Below, one piece after another: positions 1 through 6,758 of a DNA stretch of 6,758 nucleotides. The position numbers and the translations under genes are program-made. The number at the start of each line of letters is the position of its first letter. The first letter of the stretch is position 1. The notes beneath the pieces are model-generated. The model saw only the letters and a program-made list of their open reading frames with translations. It made no database searches and was not told the origin of the DNA. Source of the stretch: a bacterium (GTDB lineage Bacteria; Verrucomicrobiota; Verrucomicrobiia; Limisphaerales; UBA11358); NCBI GenBank assembly GCA_021781185.1, contig JAJXXI010000004.1, forward strand, positions 1-6,758, given 5' to 3'.

Positions 1-22
1 CTGACAAATTTGCAGAGGACAT
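1..22 (-). CDS. Probable 5' end of the next operon gene (only 7 codons visible)
   Basis: An ATG on the minus strand (22-20) lies 17 nt past the holA stop codon and is followed by open codons reading M-S-S-A-N-L-S up to the window edge. A good Shine-Dalgarno sequence, GGAG followed by AAAG, sits 9 nt before this ATG and overlaps no other coding sequence. It is the best ribosome-binding site in the window. Spacing and strand suggest a fourth gene in the metH-DUF151-holA block. Nothing can be said about its product. The call rests only on the ATG, the Shine-Dalgarno sequence and the context. Confidence 0.5.
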
Positions 23-39
23 GGATTCTTTCTCCAGAG

Positions 40-1167
40 TTAAACCGCCGCCGCTGGTGTTACTATTTGCACCAGCGCCTGTTGCAGCACCAGCGCCTCG
101 TCCAGTCCGCTGGACACCAGCCGCTGGTTGCACCGCAGCAAAATTTCCATCGCCTGGACCAGTTCGGCGGACGAGTATTTTCTGGTCTGTGGCAGTGCTT
201 TGTAAAGCACATATGGATTCAATGCCAGCGGATTGAACCGCCGGTCGGCAGGTATTTTATCGGCGGGCACGCGTTCGAGTTGAGCCTTGAATGAATTGTA
301 ATCCCGGGTTTCCTTGATCCAGCCTTCGCGCAGCATTTCCTTCAGCAACAACATGGCCCGCACCTTGCTGATCAGGCCGTAGAGCAGGCCAATCTCGGAT
401 TTGTCCTTTTCAAACTTGGTTTCCCACAGCTCCTCGTCCAAACGGCGGAGCAGGGCGGGGAGGTTGCGGTCTCCCAGGGCATCGCCGAGCGCAAAAGCCC
501 GGGCAGTCTTATTGCGGGAACAAATGGTCGCAACGTCGGCCAGTTCGATTCGTTTCCGGTTGCCGGCAAACAGGCACAGCTTTTCCACTTCGCTTTCCAA
601 CTGCCGGGCGTTTGGGCCGACGCGGCTGATGATCTCGGCCAGCGCCTCCTCGGAAATTTCCTTTTCGCGCTGTCGGAAGGCGCTGCGTGCCGCAGTTTCC
701 GCCCGCTCGGTCCAGTCCCGGTCATCGGCCGACCACGCGGAAAAGATTTCCACCGTGCCGAGTTTGTCCAGGGTTTTGTAGAAGACCTTTCGCTTGTCCA
801 CCTTGCCGGCGCTGATCAGCAGGCGGACGTTTTGCCAGGCAAAGTGTTTCAGTTCTTCGGCCAGTCCCGCCAGCGCCTCCGTTACGGCGGCCGACGAAGC
901 GGTGCGTTCCTCGCCCAGAAAATTGCAGTCGCGCAGCCAGACGACCTTGCCACCGCCGAAGAAGGGAAGGGTTTGCAGCGCTTCACGGAGCCGGCCCAGA
1001 ACTCGCAATGCCTCGCCGCTGTTGCTGACGCCGGCCTCGATGGTTTCGTGATCCATGCCGCCCAGTTCGGCGGACCATTCTTGGAAAAGCTGGCGGGCAC
1101 GCTGCTTGACGGCGAAATCGTCGTCGCCACAAATCATCGCCAGCGGGCTGGGATGCTTGGCGGACAT
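40..1167 (-). CDS. holA: DNA polymerase III subunit delta (clamp-loader subunit)
   Basis: The 375-residue product matches the HolA family in layout and length (E. coli delta is 343 residues). Delta is the subunit of the cytoplasmic clamp loader that binds and opens the beta sliding clamp; it has an AAA+ fold but does not hydrolyse ATP. The N-terminal part carries the family hallmark LPFFGGGKVVWLRD (residues 67-80), the strand-forming segment VRLLISAGKVDKRKVFYKTL (114-133), and the small helical domain with GPNARQLESEVEKLCLFAG (184-202). As expected for delta, no Walker A motif is visible. The C-terminal collar-like region includes LLYGLISKVRAMLLLKEML (261-279) and a final helical stretch with LDEALVLQQALVQIV (355-369). 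The ATG at 1167 lies one base after the stop of the upstream DUF151 gene, which suggests translational coupling. The stop is TAA. Sequence conservation in delta is always low, so the call rests on the whole pattern rather than on catalytic residues. Confidence 0.93.
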   Translation of the reverse strand: MSAKHPSPLAMICGDDDFAVKQRARQLFQEWSAELGGMDHETIEAGVSNSGEALRVLGRLREALQTLPFFGGGKVVWLRDCNFLGEERTASSAAVTEALAGLAEELKHFAWQNVRLLISAGKVDKRKVFYKTLDKLGTVEIFSAWSADDRDWTERAETAARSAFRQREKEISEEALAEIISRVGPNARQLESEVEKLCLFAGNRKRIELADVATICSRNKTARAFALGDALGDRNLPALLRRLDEELWETKFEKDKSEIGLLYGLISKVRAMLLLKEMLREGWIKETRDYNSFKAQLERVPADKIPADRRFNPLALNPYVLYKALPQTRKYSSAELVQAMEILLRCNQRLVSSGLDEALVLQQALVQIVTPAAAV

Positions 1168-1168
1168 G

Positions 1169-1627
1169 CTAATCGGAGTCCGTGTCAGTGCCCGCCTCGT
1201 TCATTTTGTTGAGCACTTCGCTCATGTCTTCAACCAGTTCAAACAGGCGGGTGGAGACAAAGATGGGTTTTTTCTGCGCGGCGGCGAGGGCCAGGCAGTC
1301 GCTGGGACGGGCGTCCAGTTCCACAATTTTGCGGGCGACCTCGTTTTGTTGTTGCAGGATCAGACGGGCGAAGTAGGTGGAGTTTTTCAGATCGGTGATG
1401 ACCACCCGTTCGACCGTGATGCCGAATCCCTGGAAAATCCGGTTGACGAGGTCGTGGGTGAGCGGGCGTTCCTTGGGGGTGTCTTTCAGGAACATGCCGA
1501 TCACAGCGCCCATTTGGGGTTCGACGTTGATGACGAAGACCTTTTCGTCGTTGCCGACAAACAGCGCGCAACCGCTGTTGGCCGGCAGGATGCCCCGGAT
1601 CTGCACTGGAACAACGTCCTGTTTCAT
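1169..1627 (-). CDS. DUF151 / bifunctional nuclease (BFN) domain protein
   Basis: The 152-residue product is a single-domain DUF151 protein, the family of Thermotoga TM0160 and of the plant 'bifunctional nuclease' domain. The diagnostic pieces are RPLTHDLVNRIFQGFGI (residues 54-70), the strand pair around VVITDLKNSTYFARLIL (75-91), and the family signature ELDARPSDCLALA (103-115) followed by PIFVS (121-125). The usual alanine after PSD is a cysteine here (C111). A short acidic tail, TDTDSD, ends the protein. No signal peptide or membrane segment is visible, so it is probably cytoplasmic. The RNase/DNase activity reported for plant relatives has not been generally established for bacterial members, so nuclease activity is only a possibility. 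The start is the ATG at 1627, 45 nt after the metH stop; the preceding bases lack a strong Shine-Dalgarno. The TAG stop is separated from the holA ATG by one base. Confidence 0.9.
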   Translation of the reverse strand: MKQDVVPVQIRGILPANSGCALFVGNDEKVFVINVEPQMGAVIGMFLKDTPKERPLTHDLVNRIFQGFGITVERVVITDLKNSTYFARLILQQQNEVARKIVELDARPSDCLALAAAQKKPIFVSTRLFELVEDMSEVLNKMNEAGTDTDSD

Positions 1628-1672
1628 GCTCGAAATTTACGTCACGCCGGGGGAAAAACAAGCCTGCGTTCT

Positions 1673-4600
1673 TTACGCGGGATTATAATTCAGCCATGGC
1701 CCAAGCCATTTTTCCGTATCGGCGACGGTGAAATGCTTCCGTTTCGCGTAATCCGTCAGTTGATCCTTGTCCAGTTTGCCCACGGCGAAATACTTCGATT
1801 CCGGATGCACGAAGTAAAGCCCGCTGACGCTGGCGCCGGGATACATGGCGAAACTTTCCGTGAGCCGGATGCCGGTGTGCTGTTCGGCATCCAGCAAATC
1901 CCAGAGAATCGCCTTCTCGGTGTGATCGGGGCAGGCCGGATAACCGGCGGCGGGACGGATGCCGCGATATTTCTCTTCGATCAATTCGGCGGTCGTAAGT
2001 TGCTCCAAGCTGCCGTAGCCCCATTCCCGGCGGACGCGCTGGTGCAGATGTTCGGCAAACGCTTCCGCCAGCCGGTCGGCAATGGCCTCGGCCATGATGG
2101 CGTTGTAGTCGTCATGATTCGCTTTGAACATTTCGACAATTTCCTTCAATCCGATGCCGGCGGTGACGGCAAAGGCCCCGATATGATCCGCCGGCGATTG
2201 GTTTCTGGCGGCCGGGTTCTGGAGTTTGGGCGCAATAAAATCCGCCAGGCACCAGTTCGGCGTGCCGTCGCCTTTTTCGATCTGCTGGCGCAGAAAATGG
2301 AACGTGGTCCGCAGATGTTGGCGCGAGCCGTTGGTATAAACCTCCACGTCATCACCGACAGAGTTGGCGGGGAACAATCCATACACGGCCCGCAGTTGCA
2401 GTGATTTATTGGCGACAAATTCCGCGAGCAGCTTCTGGGCGTCGGCAAACAGTTTGGTGGCTTCCTCGCCGTGTTTTTCGTGCTGGAGAATTTTCGGATA
2501 AACGCCGCGCAATTCCCAGGTGTGGAAGAATGGCGTCCAGTCAATGAACGGCACCACTTCCTCCAGCGAAACGCCGAAAGCGCCCGCGTGTCCGTGGGCG
2601 GAACCGCACTCGCATTTGCCGGGATGGAAGCTGCCGGAAGAGAGGGTGCGCACCCCGGTGAATTCCGGTTTGGGCAAATCGTCATATTTCAGCTTGGGCG
2701 CATTGGCGCGGGCGGCTGCGAGTGAAAGCAGTTTCACCTGCGAGCCGGCGTGATGCGAACGCAGTTTCTCATAGTCGGCGCGCAGTTGTTTTACAAAAGC
2801 CGCCTTGCCGTCCTTGCTCAGCAGGCTGCTCGTCACCGGCACCGCCCGGCTGGCGTCGAGAACGTGGACCACCGGCTCGTGATAATGCTGCGCAACTTTC
2901 ACTGCCGTGTGCGCCCGGCTGGTCGTCGCGCCGCCGATGAGCAAGGGCACTTTGAACCCCTGTCGTTCCATCTCGCGGGCGACATGAACCATCTCGTCCA
3001 GCGACGGCGTGATCAAGCCGCTCAAGCCGATGAGGTCGGCCTTTTCAAGTTTCGCGCGTTCGAGGATTTTCTCGCATGGAACCATGACGCCCATGTCAAT
3101 GACCTCGTAGTTGTTGCAGGCGAGCACGACGCCGACGATGTTCTTGCCGATGTCATGCACGTCGCCCTTGACCGTGGCGAGCACGATTTTGCCCTGGGCC
3201 TTCACAGCTTCGCCACGCGCGGCCATCGCCGCCTTCTCGGCCTCCATGAACGGCGTGAGATACGCGACGGATTTTTTCATCACGCGCGCCGACTTCACGA
3301 CTTGCGGCAAAAACATTTTGCCCGCGCCGAACAGGTCGCCCACCACGCTCATGCCCGCCATCAACGGACCTTCAATCACCGCGAGCGGCCGGCCGTATTG
3401 GGTGAGGGCTTCGGCGGTGTCAATGTCCACGTAAGCGTCAATGCCCTTCACCAAGGAATGCGTTAGCCGTTCCTCGACCGTGCCATTGCGCCATTCTTCC
3501 TCGATCTTTTTATCCGCAGCGGTGGTGCCCGCGCTGGCGGCCTTGAGTTTTTCGCCGAAGTTCACCAGTCGTTCCGTGGCATCGGGACGGCGATTCAGCA
3601 AGACGTCTTCAACCAGCTCTTTCAGCTCCGGCTCAATTTCCTCGTAAACCTCCAACATGCCGGCGTTCACGATGGCCATGTCCATGCCGGCCTTGATGGC
3701 GTGGAACAAAAACGCGCTGTGCATCGCTTCGCGCACGGGATTGTTGCCGCGAAAGCTGAACGACACGTTTGACAAGCCGCCGCTGACTTTCGCATGCGGC
3801 AGGTTTTGCTTGATCCAGCGCGTGGCTTCGATGAAATCCACCGCGTAGTTGTTGTGCTCCTCGATGCCGGTGCCGACTGTGAGTATGTTCGGATCGAAAA
3901 TGATGTCCTCCGGCGGAAAGCCGACTTCGTCCACGAGAATGCGATAGGCGCGCTCGCAAATGCGGATTTTCTCCGCCAGCGTCGCGGCCTGGCCGTTTTC
4001 ATCAAACGCCATCACGACGACGGCGGCGCCGTATTTCAAGACCACGCGGGCCTGGCGTTTGAATTCTGATTCGCCCGCCTTGAGCGAAATGGAGTTCACA
4101 ATCCCTTTGCCCTGGAGACATTTCAGGCCGGCTTCGATGACCTCCCATTTCGAAGAGTCCACCATGAACGGCACCTTGGCCACTTCCGGTTCGCTGCCGA
4201 GCAGATGGAGAAAACGATTCATGGCTGCAACGCCGTCAATCATCCCTTCATCCATGCAGATGTCTATGATGTTCGCGCCGTTTTCAACCTGCTGTCGCGC
4301 GATGGCGACGGCTTCGTCGTATTTGTTCTCCTTGATCAGCTTGGCGAACTTCGGGGAACCCGCCACGTTCGTCCGCTCGCCGATCATGATGAACTGCCCG
4401 ATCTGCTGCGTGAACGGCTGCGAACCGGACAGGCGCAGGGGAATGGCTGCGCCTGTGGAAAGCTTTGCTTCGATCTGTGGCTGACGCGGGGGCTTGCCGT
4501 CAAGCGCCCTGGCAATCGCGGCGATGTGCTCCGGCGTGTTGCCGCAGCAGCCACCGGCGATGTTCAGCAAACCGCTCCGGGCAAATTCGCCGAGATAATT

Positions 4601-5551
4601 CCCCATGTCTGCCGGCTGCAAATCAAAGCCGGTCGGCGACAGCGGATTCGGCAGGCCCGCATTCGGATAACACGAAATGGCCGTGTCTGACTTGGTGGCG
4701 AGTTCTTCGAGGAACGGCCGCATCAGGTCCGGGCCCAGCGAGCAATTCAACCCCACCGCAACCGGTTTCACATGCTTCACCGCGTTCCAAAACGCCTCCA
4801 CGGTCTGGGCGGAAATCATCGTTTCGCCGCCGCGCCCGACGGCGGCGGAGATCATGATCGGCAGAGTTTTTTTGTCCTGCGCGAAAACCTCCTGAATCGC
4901 CACCAGCGCCGCCTTGGCGTTGAGCGAATCAAAAATCGTTTCCACCAGCAGCAGGTCCGAACCGCCCGCGATGAGGGCGCGCACTTGGTTGAGGTAAGCC
5001 GCCTTGACCTGGTCAAACGTGCAGACCCGGAAGCCCGCGTCGTCGGCATCCGGAGAATTGGAGAGTGAGACGGTCAGCGGCCCGACTGCGCCGGCCACAA
5101 AGCGCGGCCGCCCGGTTTGGTTCGCGATGCGGTCGGCCCATTCGCGGCATTGCTTTGCGGATTGCTCGTTGATTTCCCAGGCGAGGTCGTTGAGAAATTT
5201 GTTTTCGATCACGCCCTGGTAAAACGCCGGGTCTTTGCGGCCGCCGTGTTCGCGCGGATCGTCCACAAAAAATTCACTCTGGCCGATGCTGGTGGCGGAA
5301 AAAGTGTTGGTCTCGATGATATCCGCACCGGCTTCCAGAAAGCGCCGGTGAATGTCGCCGATTGTCGCCGCCTGGGTCAGCGAGTAAAGATCGCCGTTGT
5401 TCTTCAAATCCTTCTTGGAATCCTTGAACCGCTCGCCGCGTATTTCCTTCTCGCCCAGTCCGTAGGTGCGGATGGTCGTGCCCATCGCGCCATCAATGAT
5501 GACAATGCGTTCGCGGAGCGCTTGCTGGAGAAGTTCGGCGTTGTTCGACAT
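1673..5551 (-). CDS. metH: Cobalamin-dependent methionine synthase
   Basis: This gene encodes the full four-module MetH, which transfers a methyl group from 5-methyltetrahydrofolate to homocysteine through methylcobalamin (methionine synthesis and folate recycling, cytoplasm). From the chosen ATG it has 1292 residues (E. coli has 1227). The homocysteine domain (about 10-345) has the zinc-binding cysteines C270 in GLNCS and C335/C336 in GGCCGN. The folate domain starts near residue 387 with [13 protein letters not shown]. The helical cap follows, then the B12 domain with DVHDIGKN, where H799 is the lower-axial cobalt ligand. The reactivation domain (about 995-1292) has DWTPFF (D1004) and the AdoMet-binding [16 protein letters not shown] (R1199, Y1204). 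All key residues are present, so the enzyme should be active. I chose the ATG at 5551 because [16 protein letters not shown] aligns with the E. coli N-terminus. An in-frame ATG at 5563 and a TTG at 5587 are alternatives, and none has a clear Shine-Dalgarno. An unusual Cys/His-rich insertion lies at residues 970-992. Confidence 0.98.
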   Translation of the reverse strand: MSNNAELLQQALRERIVIIDGAMGTTIRTYGLGEKEIRGERFKDSKKDLKNNGDLYSLTQAATIGDIHRRFLEAGADIIETNTFSATSIGQSEFFVDDPREHGGRKDPAFYQGVIENKFLNDLAWEINEQSAKQCREWADRIANQTGRPRFVAGAVGPLTVSLSNSPDADDAGFRVCTFDQVKAAYLNQVRALIAGGSDLLLVETIFDSLNAKAALVAIQEVFAQDKKTLPIMISAAVGRGGETMISAQTVEAFWNAVKHVKPVAVGLNCSLGPDLMRPFLEELATKSDTAISCYPNAGLPNPLSPTGFDLQPADMGNYLGEFARSGLLNIAGGCCGNTPEHIAAIARALDGKPPRQPQIEAKLSTGAAIPLRLSGSQPFTQQIGQFIMIGERTNVAGSPKFAKLIKENKYDEAVAIARQQVENGANIIDICMDEGMIDGVAAMNRFLHLLGSEPEVAKVPFMVDSSKWEVIEAGLKCLQGKGIVNSISLKAGESEFKRQARVVLKYGAAVVVMAFDENGQAATLAEKIRICERAYRILVDEVGFPPEDIIFDPNILTVGTGIEEHNNYAVDFIEATRWIKQNLPHAKVSGGLSNVSFSFRGNNPVREAMHSAFLFHAIKAGMDMAIVNAGMLEVYEEIEPELKELVEDVLLNRRPDATERLVNFGEKLKAASAGTTAADKKIEEEWRNGTVEERLTHSLVKGIDAYVDIDTAEALTQYGRPLAVIEGPLMAGMSVVGDLFGAGKMFLPQVVKSARVMKKSVAYLTPFMEAEKAAMAARGEAVKAQGKIVLATVKGDVHDIGKNIVGVVLACNNYEVIDMGVMVPCEKILERAKLEKADLIGLSGLITPSLDEMVHVAREMERQGFKVPLLIGGATTSRAHTAVKVAQHYHEPVVHVLDASRAVPVTSSLLSKDGKAAFVKQLRADYEKLRSHHAGSQVKLLSLAAARANAPKLKYDDLPKPEFTGVRTLSSGSFHPGKCECGSAHGHAGAFGVSLEEVVPFIDWTPFFHTWELRGVYPKILQHEKHGEEATKLFADAQKLLAEFVANKSLQLRAVYGLFPANSVGDDVEVYTNGSRQHLRTTFHFLRQQIEKGDGTPNWCLADFIAPKLQNPAARNQSPADHIGAFAVTAGIGLKEIVEMFKANHDDYNAIMAEAIADRLAEAFAEHLHQRVRREWGYGSLEQLTTAELIEEKYRGIRPAAGYPACPDHTEKAILWDLLDAEQHTGIRLTESFAMYPGASVSGLYFVHPESKYFAVGKLDKDQLTDYAKRKHFTVADTEKWLGPWLNYNPA

Positions 5552-5593
5552 GATGGTGAACATTAGCCGGAAAACAGGTGATTTCAAATTAAA

Positions 5594-5613
5594 AAATCAA
5601 CGCATCTTGATTT
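5594..5613 (-). promoter_or_regulatory. Inverted repeat in the metH leader, possible operator or attenuator
   Basis: A perfect 7-bp inverted repeat, AAATCAA and TTGATTT, is separated by 6 nt and lies 43 nt upstream of the chosen metH ATG. On the minus strand it is followed at once by a T-run, which gives it the outline of a weak, A/T-rich intrinsic terminator. Just upstream on the same strand is TATCAT (5620-5615), a 5-of-6 match to a -10 box, though I see no matching -35. If that -10 is real, transcription would start within the dyad, which suits an operator better than an attenuator. Both readings are inference. Confidence 0.35.
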
Positions 5614-5692
5614 GATGATACGTAAGTTTTTAGACCATGCTCTGCCTTGTCAGTTGGCGCCTTCCGACGCTGTTTATGCTTGGGGAAGATAA

Positions 5693-5707
5693 GAAAAGCA
5701 GCTTTTC
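5693..5707. repeat. 15-bp inverted repeat GAAAAGC-A-GCTTTTC
   Basis: Two perfect 7-bp arms surround a single central base, 142 nt upstream of the chosen metH start. The arms are too close to form a good RNA hairpin (a 3-nt loop at best). This symmetric shape is more typical of a binding site for a dimeric protein. No T-run follows on the plus strand. The role is unknown, and chance occurrence is possible. Confidence 0.35.
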
Positions 5708-5884
5708 CGTTGCTCTGGACTGGCGGGACACCTGTGCTGCCCTGGCAGCGACGGTTCCGGCAAAATGGCTTTTCATCCGCTGCATTTTAGACTATTGTAA
5801 AAACCTAGTTTGGACGGAATGAAGTAGTTTTCCTTCCCCCGGAGGCGCGGCAGGGAGTTCAATGACTGTCCATGGTTCAATCAC

Positions 5885-5917
5885 AAAAAGGAAGCCGGTT
5901 CCCGTGAAGAACCGGCT
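5885..5917 (-). terminator. Rho-independent terminator of the small gene
   Basis: A perfect 9-bp stem, AGCCGGTTC (5893-5901) with GAACCGGCT (5909-5917), encloses a 7-nt loop. Reading the minus strand, the stem is followed by TTCCTTTTTG, a good U-tract. It sits 31 nt beyond the TAA of the gene at 5949-6230. It should end that transcript before metH, so metH needs its own promoter. The stem also forms on the plus strand, but there it is followed by CCGTG rather than a T-run, so it works in one direction only. Confidence 0.85.
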
Positions 5918-5948
5918 CCGTGAATGTCGGCAATACCCCTTGTCCGGT

Positions 5949-6230
5949 TTATTTAGACGCGGTGCTGGTGCTGGAGACCGTTTGTCCGGCCTCGGCGGTT
6001 TGGCCCGCTTTGCGGGTCAGACCGCTTTTTTGTGCGCTCGACTGGACATAGCCCAACGCGGCGTAGAACGGACTGTCCTCGCCATCTTCAGGATCACCCT
6101 TGACGGCGTTGACCACCAGCTTGGTCGTGGCATTGCTCGTCAAGCAGGACAAGCGGCGTGTATCGCGCGCCTGTCGCAACTGATCTCGCAACGTCACCAC
6201 TTGGGCATGGGAATCCAATGTCGGTTGCAC
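5949..6230 (-). CDS. Small conserved-looking protein of unknown function
   Basis: The gene encodes 93 residues from a GTG start. I cannot assign a function. The N-terminal part is helical and charged (VVTLRDQLRQARDTRR, residues 11-26). The central segment, LVVNAVKGDPEDGEDSPFYA (38-57), followed by ALGYVQSSAQKSGLTRK (58-74), recalls small proteins I remember from Verrucomicrobiota, Planctomycetota and Cyanobacteria that end in a similar GYVRKSERKSGLTRK-like motif. That is recollection, not a search result. The tail (75-93) is rich in Ser, Thr, Ala and Gly and contains AGQTAEAGQT, a short internal repeat. There is no signal peptide, membrane segment or cysteine pair. GTG at 6230 is the only usual start between the in-frame stop at 6290 and the conserved-looking part; its ribosome-binding site is weak. 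A strong terminator lies just downstream, which supports a real single-gene transcript. Confidence 0.68.
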   Translation of the reverse strand: MQPTLDSHAQVVTLRDQLRQARDTRRLSCLTSNATTKLVVNAVKGDPEDGEDSPFYAALGYVQSSAQKSGLTRKAGQTAEAGQTVSSTSTASK

Positions 6231-6312
6231 CTTGAGGCTTCTTGAGTCTCCGAAAGGGTATCGGGGTCTGTAGTTTTTTGCTGGGGACTATCGGATAGGC
6301 CCTATTTTTTCC

Positions 6313-6340
6313 CTGACATCTGATGATTCTCGTTCAGAAT
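6313..6340 (+). promoter_or_regulatory. Possible sigma70-type promoter for the gene at 6362
   Basis: CTGACA (6313-6318, 5 of 6 to the -35 consensus) and CAGAAT (6335-6340, 4 of 6 to the -10 consensus) are 16 nt apart. Transcription would begin near 6347, giving a leader of about 15 nt. The match is moderate, and other placements in this A/T-rich gap cannot be excluded. Confidence 0.35.
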
Positions 6341-6361
6341 AGCGACTCAAATTTAAATTTT

Positions 6362-6758
6362 ATGCAAGCAACCCGAATTCTCCCCGATCTGCAATGTTCA
6401 CTCCTGTGCGAGGAAGTCCGTCAGGAAGTCAACGGCAACCTCTTTCTCATCGGCGTGGTCAACGTCATTCGCGTTCCGCAACTGCCGATCGTGGCCGGAC
6501 GCATTTGCATTTTCAACCGCTGGGTGGCTGGCATCGGCCAGTTCAACGAGACCGTCCGCCTGGTGGGCCCGGATCAAACTACTGTCATCAGCAAAGGCGA
6601 ATTGAAGTTTGAGCTGCGTGACCCGGCGTTGAGCGCCACCAATGTCATGCTTTTCGGCCAGGTCAAATTCGAGACCGCCGGCACCTATTATCTGGAGGTC
6701 CTCGTGGATGACGTGATGAAGCTGCGTTATCCGGTGCCCGTCGTGGTTGCCGCGCCGC
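6362..6758 (+). CDS. DUF6941-like beta-rich protein, 3' end cut by the window
   Basis: An open frame starts at the ATG at 6362 and runs 132 codons without a stop to the window edge, so the C-terminus is missing. The product begins MQATRILPDLQCSLLCEEVR and continues with NGNLFLIGVVNVIRVPQLPI, then alternating hydrophobic strands that end in TYYLEVLVDDVMKLRYPVPV. The pattern 'cytosolic-type start, LLC-(D/E)-x-V-R, short hydrophilic turn, LIGV' and the final strand pair about 100 residues later resemble the DUF6941 family, single-domain beta-sandwich proteins of unknown function. No signal peptide or membrane helix is visible. No Shine-Dalgarno precedes the ATG; instead there is a 12-bp A/T palindrome one base before it. 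The gene is divergent from the small gene at 5949-6230, with 131 nt between the starts. The coding call is firm; the family name is tentative. Confidence 0.8.
   Translation, partial: MQATRILPDLQCSLLCEEVRQEVNGNLFLIGVVNVIRVPQLPIVAGRICIFNRWVAGIGQFNETVRLVGPDQTTVISKGELKFELRDPALSATNVMLFGQVKFETAGTYYLEVLVDDVMKLRYPVPVVVAAP

Larger units (their letters stand above)
5552..5948. other. Intergenic region: metH leader plus 3' flank of the small gene
   Basis: This 397-nt stretch separates metH from the small gene at 5949-6230; both are on the minus strand. It holds the terminator of the small gene at its right end, and at its left end an A/T-rich metH leader with a dyad. Two further inverted repeats lie in the middle: GAAAAGC-A-GCTTTTC at 5693-5707 and GCTGCCCTGGCAGC at 5736-5749. 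The metH promoter should lie in this region. I found no B12-box pattern and no SAM riboswitch core on the minus strand. A 61-codon plus-strand reading frame (5637-5822) has no ribosome-binding site and is not believed to be a gene. Confidence 0.7.

Noticed and set aside
1055..2404. A 449-codon open frame on the plus strand opposite the end of holA, DUF151 and metH
   Set aside because: It lies antisense to three confidently identified genes. Its product has no recognisable domain, and long shadow frames are expected opposite GC-rich coding sequence.
2750..3466. A 238-codon open frame on the plus strand, rich in His and Arg
   Set aside because: It is antisense to the B12-binding part of metH, and its composition is typical of a reverse-strand shadow of GC-rich coding DNA.
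5637..5822. A 61-codon plus-strand open frame in the gap upstream of metH
   Set aside because: No Shine-Dalgarno precedes it. The composition (many Trp, Cys and Leu) looks random, it resembles no family I know, and it overlaps the inverted repeats of the metH leader.
5552..5880. Possible cobalamin or SAM riboswitch upstream of metH
   Set aside because: On the minus strand I looked for the B12-box pattern (AGCCAGGAGACCTGCC-like) and for SAM and SAH riboswitch cores. Only scattered partial matches such as GCCAGGGCAGC appear, without the required surrounding helices. A covariance-model scan would settle it.
5871..5884. GGTTCAATC, resembling a tRNA T-loop
   Set aside because: There is no matching D-arm, anticodon arm or acceptor stem at the right distances on either side.
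6004..6031. CCCGC-TTT-GCGGG hairpin with a T-run 8 nt later, terminator-like on the plus strand
   Set aside because: It lies inside the small minus-strand coding region, the T-run is not adjacent to the stem, and no plus-strand gene ends nearby.
6295..6310. ATAGGCCCTAT followed by T residues, terminator-like on the plus strand
   Set aside because: The arms leave only a 1- to 3-nt loop and a 4-bp stem. No plus-strand gene ends upstream of it.

Overview
The window looks like ordinary chromosome from a moderately GC-rich bacterium. The genes lack strong Shine-Dalgarno sequences, and the small protein at 5949-6230 recalls small proteins I associate with Verrucomicrobiota and neighbouring phyla. 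My best guess is therefore a Verrucomicrobiota-like organism. That is an inference from general resemblance, not from a marker gene.

Most of the window (1-5551) is one block of genes on the minus strand. In transcription order it holds metH (cobalamin-dependent methionine synthase, 5551-1673), a DUF151/bifunctional-nuclease-family gene (1627-1169), holA (DNA polymerase III delta subunit, 1167-40) and the probable first codons of another gene (22-1). Gaps are 45, 1 and 17 nt, and I see no terminator between the genes, so co-transcription is likely. The metH product regenerates methionine from homocysteine and methyl-folate. The delta subunit loads the sliding clamp in replication. The DUF151 gene has no settled role in bacteria, and I see no evident functional link between the three.

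The 397-nt gap from 5552 to 5948 holds the metH leader, with several inverted repeats but no recognisable cobalamin or SAM riboswitch. It also holds a clear rho-independent terminator (5885-5917) for the small minus-strand gene at 5949-6230. That gene encodes a 93-residue protein with a GTG start and an unknown function. It is divergent from a plus-strand gene that starts at 6362 and runs off the right edge; its product looks like a beta-rich DUF6941-type protein.

I found no mobile element, CRISPR array, rRNA, tRNA or defence system, and nothing that amounts to a new system. The points most worth a second look are a Cys/His-rich insertion in MetH between the B12 and activation domains, a dyad with a T-run just upstream of metH, and the small GTG-started protein gene.
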